Positions 57,257-64,000 of a stretch of DNA of 64,000 nt are shown here, one piece after another (the stretch's first letter is position 1; every line of letters begins with the position of its first letter). A program made the position numbers and the translations under genes. This DNA comes from Acinetobacter cumulans (lineage in GTDB: Bacteria > Pseudomonadota > Gammaproteobacteria > Pseudomonadales > Moraxellaceae). The notes beneath the pieces are model-generated. The model saw nothing but the letters and a program-made list of their open reading frames with translations. It had not been told where the DNA came from and did no database searches. The stretch spans positions 992,001-1,056,000 of the forward strand of contig NZ_CP035934.2 in assembly GCF_003024525.3 (NCBI RefSeq), given 5' to 3'.

Positions 57257-60200
57257 TTATTTTGTTGGGCTGGCTTTGGGTTTAAACCATGTGCGGATCA
57301 TCACGAAGGCAAAAGGAATAAAAATGAGAACCAAGACCGTACCAAAAATCACTCCACCAAATACACCCAGGCCGATTTCTTGACGGCTGACTGCGCCAGC
57401 ACCTTGTGCAAATATCAGCGGAATAACACCAGCACCAAAGGCCAATGATGTCATTAGAATAGGACGAAAACGTAATGAAGCTGCTTCTATAGCTGCATTA
57501 ATCACATGTTTGCCTTCGCGCTGTGCCATTGCAGCAAACTCAATAATTAAGATGGCATTTTTACACGATAAACCAATGGTTGTGAGCAGTGCGATTTGGA
57601 AATAAATATCATTTGGGAAACCGCCCAAGAATGAAAAGATCACACAGCCTCCAATCCCTAAAGGAATTGCAATCATGACTGCAGCAGGAATGGACCAACT
57701 TTCATATAAAGCCGCTAAACATAGAAAAATAAATCCGATAGAAACTGCATATAAAAACAGTGCTTGATTACTGGTTTTTTGTTCCTCAAAAGACAGTCCG
57801 CTCCAAGCTAAATCAATATCTTTGGCTTGATCTACCAAGCTTGCGACTTGTTGCATTGCTTGGCCTGAGCTAACAGCTGCAGTTTTGTCTGCATTAACTT
57901 CAAGTGCACTATAACCATTAAAGCGGTTGACCAATTCTGGACCACCAGACCAATTAATGGTTGAGAAGCTCGCAAAGGGTACCATTTCATTTTGATTGTT
58001 GCGTACAGACCAGTATTGTAAATCTTCTGGTGTAGCTCGGAAGGGCGCATCACTTTGCATCATGACGCGTTTAATTCGGCCTCTATCAATAAAGTCATTG
58101 ATATATTTACCACCCAATGCAGCTGATAATGTACTGTTGATGTCAGCCATCGCGAGGCCAGAAGACATGGCCGCTTTAGGGTCGATATTAACCTCTAATT
58201 TGGCTTTGTCTGGCGCAGCTTTTTTATCAAGATTTTCAAAACCTGAGTATTGCGCAGAATCTTGCTTTAATTGCGTGAATTGCTGATTTAAAAATTGACG
58301 ACCTTGACCATTAATATCACGAATCCAAAAACTTAGGCTGTCGGTATCTCCTAAGCCAATGACAACTGGCGGTGCAGTAATGTTAATTTTGGCATTGGCA
58401 TGACTACGGAAATAAGCATTCGCACGCTCACGTATAGCATTGGCATTATTTTTTTGCCCACTACGTTCATCCCACGGCTTGAGCTTAATAAAGCCTTGGG
58501 CCATGTGTTGACCTGTACCCGTACGGTTGCTGCCATAGCGGAGCATAACCAGATCAACATTATTTTTTTCATGTTCTAAGAAATAATCACGAACCGATTC
58601 ACCCACTTTCATGGTCTGTGACATTGGTGCATTGTCTTGTAAGGTAATTTGTACACTTAAACGACCTTGGTCTTCATTGGGTAAGAAGCTGGTTGGTAAG
58701 GCACGATAAAACAGTGCAAACACAAGAATAAGTGCAGCAATGATTACAAAGCTCACCCATTTAAAATCAATAATGGTATGGCTAAGTTTTACATATTGAT
58801 GTTTTATAGCTTCAAGCAAGCGGTTAAATCGCGTCGCCCAAGTAAATGGTTGTGTCGTTGGTTTTAAAATAAGTGCACACAATGCAGGTGTAAGTACTAA
58901 CGCGACTGCAAGTGAGATCGACATGGCAGTAATTAAGGTCAGTGCAAACTGACGATAAATGACCCCAGTAGAACCACCAAAAAATGCCATTGGAATAAAT
59001 ACAGCAGTGAGCACCAAGGTAATACCCACCAGTGCGCCACTAATTTCATGCATAGAAGCTAAAGACGCTTGTTTGGCATCTAAATGTTGTTCGTGCATCA
59101 GCCGTTCAACATTTTCAACCACCACAATGGCATCGTCCACCAGTAGGCCAATGGCCAGTACAAGTGCAAATAAGGTGAGGGTATTAATACTCAAACCTAA
59201 AAGCAGGAGTACACCCATTGTGCCTAAAAGTACGACAGGAACAGTAATGGCAGGAATTAAAGTTGCACGCCAGCTTTGCAAAAACAGGAACATGACGACA
59301 ATAACCAAAAGAATGGCTTCAAATAATGTTTTGACCACTTCTTTAATGGATTCACGGACAAATGGTGTGTTGTCGCTTGGATAAACCAGTTTATAGCCAT
59401 TTGGTAAAGACTTAGACAAACGGTCGACGGTGTCTTGAATACGTTTTGCAGTTTGAATGGCATTAGCACCAGAGGCTAAAGAAATAGCCATACCTGCAGA
59501 AGGATAACCATTAATGCTGTTGTAAGATTGGTAATTTTCTGCACCTAACTCTACTCGTGCAACATCTTTTAAATAGACAAAACTACCATCAACATTGGCT
59601 TTTAAAATAATATTTTGAAATTCTTCAGGCGTTTTTAAACGAGAGCCCGAACTGACTTTGGCATTTAAATATTGTTCTTGTGCGCTAGGAAGTTCACCAA
59701 TACCACCAGCAGCCACTTGCGTATTCTGTGCTTCAACTGCTTTTTGAATATCACTTGGGATGAGGTTGTATTTTTTGAGTTGATTTGGATTTAACCATAT
59801 CCGCATGGCAAACTTTGAACCAAATACGTCAACTTCACCAACGCCTTCAACGCGTCCTAATTCGCTCTCTAAATGCGTCAATAAATAATCAGACAGTTCA
59901 ATATTGCTGCTTTTATGTTGCTCATCATATAGGCCAATCACCATATAGGTATCACCTAAAGACTTGAGGACTCTAACCCCTTGGCGTTGGACATCATCTG
60001 GTAAGCGACTTAATACACTATTAATAGAGTTTTGTACTTGAACTTGCGCTGTATCTGGATCAGTACCATTTTCAAAACTAATATTAATGCGGCTACGGCC
60101 ATTGGCATCACTGCTGGAGCTAAAATACAGTAAATGATCCAGCCCTGTAATTTGCTGCTCTAATATTTGGGTGATGCTTTCTTCTACAGTTTGCGCATCT

Positions 60201-60358
60201 GCACCTGAATAGGTTGCGCTAATGGAAATACGCGGTGGCGCGATATCTGGATAACGCTCTACAGGTAAATTTAATAATGCAAATACACCAGCAACCATCA
60301 CAAAAATGGCCAGTACAAAAGCAAAAATAGGGCGCTGGATAAAATATTTAGAGAGCAT
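57257..60358 (-). CDS. RND family multidrug efflux permease, orphan (HAE-1)
   Basis: A 1033-residue proton-driven inner-membrane pump of the AcrB/AdeB type. The start SKYFIQRPIFAFVLAIFVMV is typical. The TM4 proton relay has two aspartates in LAIGLLVDDAIVVVENVER. FFGGSTGVIYRQFALTLITA and the second-half MAQGFIKLKPW-type segments mark the HAE-1 layout. No membrane fusion protein or outer membrane channel gene is next to it in the window, so it must borrow partners or act alone. The sequence is not obviously AdeB, by recall. Substrates are unknown. Confidence 0.93.
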   Translation of the reverse strand: MLSKYFIQRPIFAFVLAIFVMVAGVFALLNLPVERYPDIAPPRISISATYSGADAQTVEESITQILEQQITGLDHLLYFSSSSDANGRSRINISFENGTDPDTAQVQVQNSINSVLSRLPDDVQRQGVRVLKSLGDTYMVIGLYDEQHKSSNIELSDYLLTHLESELGRVEGVGEVDVFGSKFAMRIWLNPNQLKKYNLIPSDIQKAVEAQNTQVAAGGIGELPSAQEQYLNAKVSSGSRLKTPEEFQNIILKANVDGSFVYLKDVARVELGAENYQSYNSINGYPSAGMAISLASGANAIQTAKRIQDTVDRLSKSLPNGYKLVYPSDNTPFVRESIKEVVKTLFEAILLVIVVMFLFLQSWRATLIPAITVPVVLLGTMGVLLLLGLSINTLTLFALVLAIGLLVDDAIVVVENVERLMHEQHLDAKQASLASMHEISGALVGITLVLTAVFIPMAFFGGSTGVIYRQFALTLITAMSISLAVALVLTPALCALILKPTTQPFTWATRFNRLLEAIKHQYVKLSHTIIDFKWVSFVIIAALILVFALFYRALPTSFLPNEDQGRLSVQITLQDNAPMSQTMKVGESVRDYFLEHEKNNVDLVMLRYGSNRTGTGQHMAQGFIKLKPWDERSGQKNNANAIRERANAYFRSHANAKINITAPPVVIGLGDTDSLSFWIRDINGQGRQFLNQQFTQLKQDSAQYSGFENLDKKAAPDKAKLEVNIDPKAAMSSGLAMADINSTLSAALGGKYINDFIDRGRIKRVMMQSDAPFRATPEDLQYWSVRNNQNEMVPFASFSTINWSGGPELVNRFNGYSALEVNADKTAAVSSGQAMQQVASLVDQAKDIDLAWSGLSFEEQKTSNQALFLYAVSIGFIFLCLAALYESWSIPAAVMIAIPLGIGGCVIFSFLGGFPNDIYFQIALLTTIGLSCKNAILIIEFAAMAQREGKHVINAAIEAASLRFRPILMTSLAFGAGVIPLIFAQGAGAVSRQEIGLGVFGGVIFGTVLVLIFIPFAFVMIRTWFKPKASPTK

Positions 60359-60893
60359 AATTTAATTACTTTCCATTGCGCTGAAAAGTTCCATTTATAG
60401 GTTAAGCTACGAGCGCCAACGCTTTAAATCAGCCAAAATAGACTGAGCATAAACACAGAAATTACTTTGTACTTATATACTAAAAACATGAATAAAAAAT
60501 GTAGCTCATGCAACAAGTCTAAAAAATAAATACAACTTGATTGACTGCATGCCTTTGCAAGCGTGCCTATATGTTACAAATGTAAACTGAAGCCATGATT
60601 GGATTTAAGGAAAATATAGATTATCTCTAAATAAAGCACTTCATTATGCTTAGTGATTAAATTGCGCATAATTTAAAAATATTTTTACTTTGGCTGGGTC
60701 TTATGGTTTTTGCGTGTGTAGAGTGCTCTGCAGTTTGAGGTTCTATCTCCAATCAGTACAAGCGTTTTAAACCCATTGAGAATATTTATTTATTGTACTT
60801 TTGGGCTTTTATAAGCCGACTTGAGGGCATAATGAGTATAAAGAATGTAGTAAAAATTTATAAAAAATGAAGATGACATGAATGCATAAATAA
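60359..60893. other. Intergenic interval between RND permease and mgtE
   Basis: This 535-bp divergent region holds no convincing gene, no membrane fusion protein remnant and no long inverted repeat by eye. It is AT-rich and should contain the promoters of both neighbours. No magnesium-sensing leader structure is recognised before mgtE. Confidence 0.6.
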
Positions 60894-60905
60894 GTGGAGG
60901 CGATG

Positions 60906-62246
60906 ATGGTTGAAAGAGAAAACTTAGTTGAGCAAATAAAAATCGCAATCCAGTCCCAACAATATGAACAGGCTAATCATTTATTACAATATTTAAATGT
61001 AGCCGATATTGCACTGGTACTACAGCAATTTAAGCCAAGCACTCAGGTGCAGTTATTGCATTTATTGGGAAATAAGGCTGATGTATTTTCATTTTATAGC
61101 CCAGCCGAGCGCGTTAAATTAGCTGAGCAACTGAATATTGCAGATTTGGTTGAAATAATTGAGCAAATGCATTCAGACGATAGTGCAGATTTGGTCAAGG
61201 CATTATCGCCCATCGTACAAAAGCAATTATATACCCGACTCAGTTTAAATAAGCGACTACAAATTCGTTCCTTAGCAGCATATCAGGAAGAATCCGCTGG
61301 CGCGATTATGAGTTTGGATGTCGCGACTTTGCCTGCGGAAATTACTATTCAGCAGGCGATAGAACAACTCAGACAAGATACGTCTAATCCAGATACCTTG
61401 TACCAAATTTATATCGTGAATGAACACAAACAACTGAAAGGCGTGATTTCATTACGAGAAATGATTTTAGCCAATCCTGAGGACATCATTGCCGATGTAA
61501 TGCATAAAGAAGTAATTTATGCACATGTGGATGATGACCAAGAAAGCGTTGCTAAAAAGCTTAGTTATTATGATTTTATTGCTTTGCCAATTGTGAATGA
61601 TCAAATGCAATTACTGGGTATTGTGACCTATGACGATGCTTTGGATGTGGTCAGTGAAGAAGCCACTGAAGATTTTTTAAAAGCGGGTGCGGTCAATGCC
61701 AATAGCAAACTGAGTTTAAAAACAGCGCCAATCTTTCAGCTCTATCAAAAGCGGGTATTTTGGCTGGTGTTTTTAGTATTTGGCAGTTTGCTATCGGGAT
61801 TTGGAATTGCACACTTTGAAGATATTATTGCCACAAATTTAGTATTGGTGTTCTTCTTACCTTTATTGGTTGGCAGTGGCGGAAATGCAGGATCACAATC
61901 TGCAACTTTAATGGTGCGTGCCTTGGCAACAGGGGATGTGCATTTTAAAGACTGGTTTTATCTGATTGGCCGTGAAAGTTTGGTGGCATTATGTCTTGGC
62001 GCCACGATGGCAATTGCCGTCTCTGCATTGGGCTATTACCGTGGTGATGAAATGGTCGCTTTGGTGTTGGCACTCAGTATGATGGCAATTGTGATGTTGG
62101 GTTGTTTGATTGGTATGAGTCTGCCATTTATATTAAACCGCATGGGGCTAGACCCAGCCAGTGCATCTGCACCCTTAGTGACTTCTATTTGTGACGCCTC
62201 TGGTGTATTGGTGTATTTATTTATTGCCTCTCAGCTATTACTTTAA
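60906..62246 (+). CDS. mgtE: Magnesium transporter MgtE
   Basis: A 446-residue magnesium channel. The N-terminal superhelical domain has AEQLNIADLVEIIEQMHSDD. A CBS pair follows (AGAIMSLDVATLPAEITIQQ, then LLGIVTYDDALDVVSEEATE) and senses cellular magnesium. The C-terminal pore domain contains VFFLPLLVGSGGNAGSQSAT, the magnesium pore signature, and LDPASASAPLVTSICDASGV. The longest frame starts with GTG at 60894, but GGAGG (60896-60900) fits ATG at 60906 best. Confidence 0.95.
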   Translation: MVERENLVEQIKIAIQSQQYEQANHLLQYLNVADIALVLQQFKPSTQVQLLHLLGNKADVFSFYSPAERVKLAEQLNIADLVEIIEQMHSDDSADLVKALSPIVQKQLYTRLSLNKRLQIRSLAAYQEESAGAIMSLDVATLPAEITIQQAIEQLRQDTSNPDTLYQIYIVNEHKQLKGVISLREMILANPEDIIADVMHKEVIYAHVDDDQESVAKKLSYYDFIALPIVNDQMQLLGIVTYDDALDVVSEEATEDFLKAGAVNANSKLSLKTAPIFQLYQKRVFWLVFLVFGSLLSGFGIAHFEDIIATNLVLVFFLPLLVGSGGNAGSQSATLMVRALATGDVHFKDWFYLIGRESLVALCLGATMAIAVSALGYYRGDEMVALVLALSMMAIVMLGCLIGMSLPFILNRMGLDPASASAPLVTSICDASGVLVYLFIASQLLL

Positions 62247-62307
62247 GTAAGTTACTATGGATTTATAACTTATGTTTTGCCTGATTTAATCGCATTTGGA
62301 CAATACA

Positions 62308-62904
62308 ATGACCGAAAATAAACAGATTAAAAATCTTGAAAAAAAATTGTCAGAGCAAGAGGTGATTCGCTTAGAACGTGACTTGGCTAAATTTGCCAAC
62401 ATGATGGACTCTGTCATAAGGATTCCATTTACCAAGCAAGGCGTAGGTGCGGATGCTGCTTTAAGTACCATTCCAATTGCAGGAGACATCGCAGGTTTTG
62501 TTTTGACCTGTTATGCCATTATGAAAGCCAAGCAAATTGGTGTACCACAGCAAAAACTAAACCCTGTGATGAAAATGGCAATGTTAGATGCTGTTGTGGG
62601 CTTTATTCCTATTGTAGGAACGGTATTTGATGTTTTTATTCGTCCAAGTCGCAAGGCCTTAGATGTGGTACATACGCATATTCGTGAAGAATATCAAATT
62701 CGTAGTGATACACATGTGGTGCATCCTTTCTTGCACGAACAATTAGAACAGAAACAGCAACATTCAGCTTTTTGGCGTAATCCAATTGTGGCGTGGATCT
62801 GGATTCATATTCCAGACTTGTTGGGGCTGTTGTTCATTGTATTATTTTTATTTGCGATGTGGATGGGTGGTGTTTGGTTGTGGCAATGGATACAGCATTT
62901 TTAA
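62308..62904 (+). CDS. DUF4112 family membrane protein
   Basis: A 198-residue protein. The DUF4112 region reads LGVGADAALSTIPIAGDIAG-type (here QGVGADAALSTIPIAGDIAG), MKMAMLDAVVGFIPIVGTVF and DVFIRPSRKALDVVHTH. A C-terminal hydrophobic helix (LLGLLFIVLFLFAMWMGGVW) anchors it. It starts at ATG 62308 rather than the TTG at 62296. It lies 62 bp after mgtE on the same strand and could be co-transcribed. Function is unknown. Confidence 0.82.
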   Translation: MTENKQIKNLEKKLSEQEVIRLERDLAKFANMMDSVIRIPFTKQGVGADAALSTIPIAGDIAGFVLTCYAIMKAKQIGVPQQKLNPVMKMAMLDAVVGFIPIVGTVFDVFIRPSRKALDVVHTHIREEYQIRSDTHVVHPFLHEQLEQKQQHSAFWRNPIVAWIWIHIPDLLGLLFIVLFLFAMWMGGVWLWQWIQHF

Positions 62905-62936
62905 ATGTGATGTATTTAAACAACAATACAGACATT

Positions 62937-62966
62937 AAAAAAGCCTCCGCGAAGGAGGCTTTTTTC
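62937..62966. terminator. Bidirectional intrinsic terminator
   Basis: AAAAAAGCCTCC and GGAGGCTTTTTT arms between convergent DUF4112 and htpX genes. Confidence 0.88.
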
Positions 62967-62986
62967 ATCGAATACTTAAGCTAACA

Positions 62987-63892
62987 TTATGGGCAATCTA
63001 ATTGCTGTAATGCGGCAACACGTTGTTCGATCGTTGGGTGAGTTTGGAACAAAGCAGCTAAACTAAAACCTTCTTCACGTCCTGCAGAAATCGCAAAAGC
63101 TTTCATTTCTTTAGGCATCGCATCTGGCATTTCAGATTCTGCTTGTAAACGTAACAATGCAGAAATCATGGCTTGTTTGCCTGCTAGGCGAGCACCCGCT
63201 TCGTCAGCGCGGTATTCACGATAACGCGAGAACCACATCACGATAGATGAAGCAAGAATACCAAACACGATATCCAGCACAATCGTAATCACAAAATAAG
63301 CGATACCAGGTGCTTCACCTTCTTCGCGACCAAAGACATTACGGTCAATAAAATCGCCTGCAACACGTGCAAAGAACATCACAAAGGCGTTGACTACACC
63401 TTGAACCAAAGCCAAGGTCACCATGTCGCCATTGGCTACGTGGCCAATTTCATGTGCCAATACAGCGCGAAGTTCGTCTTTGTTCATACGTTCTAGCAAA
63501 CCCGTTGAAACAGCGACAAGTGCGTCGTTTTTGTTCCAACCTGTTGCGAAAGCGTTAGATTGATAAGAGGGGAAAATACCAACTTCAGGCATTTTAATGC
63601 CAGCACGTTGCGCAAGTTGAGCAACTTCTTGTAAAAGCCACGCTTCAGCTTGGCTACGCGGTGCGTTCGGGTCGATAATTTCAGTACCAGTGGTTTTTTT
63701 CGCCATCCATTTAGACATGAATAGAGAAATTAAAGAACCAACCATACCAAACACAAAACAGATTACCATTAGGTTGCCAAGCTGTAAGCCGCCTGCGCCG
63801 TGGTAACTGCCGACACCGAAGAGTGACAAAATAATGCCAGCTACAATCAGTACCGCGAGGTTGGTTAGCAAGAACAAACCAATCCGCATCAT
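62987..63892 (-). CDS. htpX: Membrane zinc metalloprotease HtpX
   Basis: A 301-residue inner-membrane protease that cleaves damaged membrane proteins together with FtsH. The zinc site is HEIGH (residues 147-151) in [17 protein letters not shown]. The third ligand is in the later [17 protein letters not shown]. Two N-terminal (about 5-27 and 40-60) and two central hydrophobic segments fit the family. In other bacteria it is envelope stress (Cpx) induced. FtsH lies 21 kb away in this window, not linked. Confidence 0.97.
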   Translation of the reverse strand: MMRIGLFLLTNLAVLIVAGIILSLFGVGSYHGAGGLQLGNLMVICFVFGMVGSLISLFMSKWMAKKTTGTEIIDPNAPRSQAEAWLLQEVAQLAQRAGIKMPEVGIFPSYQSNAFATGWNKNDALVAVSTGLLERMNKDELRAVLAHEIGHVANGDMVTLALVQGVVNAFVMFFARVAGDFIDRNVFGREEGEAPGIAYFVITIVLDIVFGILASSIVMWFSRYREYRADEAGARLAGKQAMISALLRLQAESEMPDAMPKEMKAFAISAGREEGFSLAALFQTHPTIEQRVAALQQLDCP

Positions 63893-64000
63893 TGAGAAAA
63901 TCCTCGTATTATGGAAAAATAATCTGATCTACAAATCATAATCATTAAGTTCAATATGAGGTGAAAGTCTAATAATTTCAAGAAATAATTAGTAAATCTC

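Overview
The window is chromosomal DNA of a gammaproteobacterium, almost certainly an Acinetobacter species. It is AT-rich. The protein sequences and families fit that genus (an ABZJ_00895-type small membrane protein, a large AceA isocitrate lyase, the UPF0149 and PA3496-like proteins), as does the order lolB-ispE-tRNA-Gln-prs-rplY-pth with hemA divergent. No phage, insertion sequence, integrase or CRISPR array is visible. Most of the window is core genome, with one likely accessory patch next to a tRNA gene.

Layout, left half. 1-5.9 kb: the 5' part of a ybeD-like gene, the housekeeping sigma factor rpoD, two small acidic proteins, a genus-type membrane protein with a Lys-Gln repeat tail, a DedA protein and the tRNA hydroxylase trhO. 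6.1-9.5 kb: a DUF1289 protein, a LysE exporter convergent with a TetR regulator, an HPP membrane protein, and ribB behind an FMN riboswitch. 9.7-12.1 kb: a DUF2157 membrane protein overlapping a GDYXXLXY protein. 12.2-18.6 kb: panD, pth, rplY, prs, four identical tRNA-Gln genes, ispE, lolB and a TPR protein, all on the minus strand. 18.7-29.4 kb: hemA, dnaG, bamD, rluD, pgeF, a flavodoxin-like protein, an exported repeat-rich surface-type protein, smpB, coaD with a ferredoxin, rnpB and tRNA-Met.

Layout, right half. 29.5-32.5 kb is the likely accessory patch: a very AT-rich P-loop ATPase directly after tRNA-Met, then a CatB-like acetyltransferase and a SAM-dependent methyltransferase. 32.7-37.7 kb: greA, carB and carA, with an attenuator-like leader before carA. 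38-43.9 kb: a coiled-coil protein, a DOMON-like protein with yhbY, then rlmE, ftsH, folP and a DUF5713-like gene, with a possible unannotated 22-codon membrane peptide behind a perfect Shine-Dalgarno. 44.3-55.2 kb: tRNA-Leu, phoD, two unknown genes, a CitMHS transporter, a CNNM/CorC-type protein, a LysR regulator, aceA and dgkA. 55.4-63.9 kb: a secreted metallo-beta-lactamase-fold protein whose tail is 55 perfect Thr-Pro-Ala repeats, an orphan RND efflux pump, mgtE, a DUF4112 protein and htpX.

Several modules join related functions. The prs-rplY-pth-tRNA block serves nucleotide supply and translation. CarA and CarB make carbamoyl phosphate for arginine and pyrimidines. The TPR protein, LolB and BamD serve the envelope. 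RNase P RNA sits beside a tRNA it processes. The items most worth a second look are the TPA repeat array, the ATPase beside tRNA-Met, the ispE stop codon that straddles the RNase P cut site of tRNA-Gln, the small ORF after folP and the carA leader.
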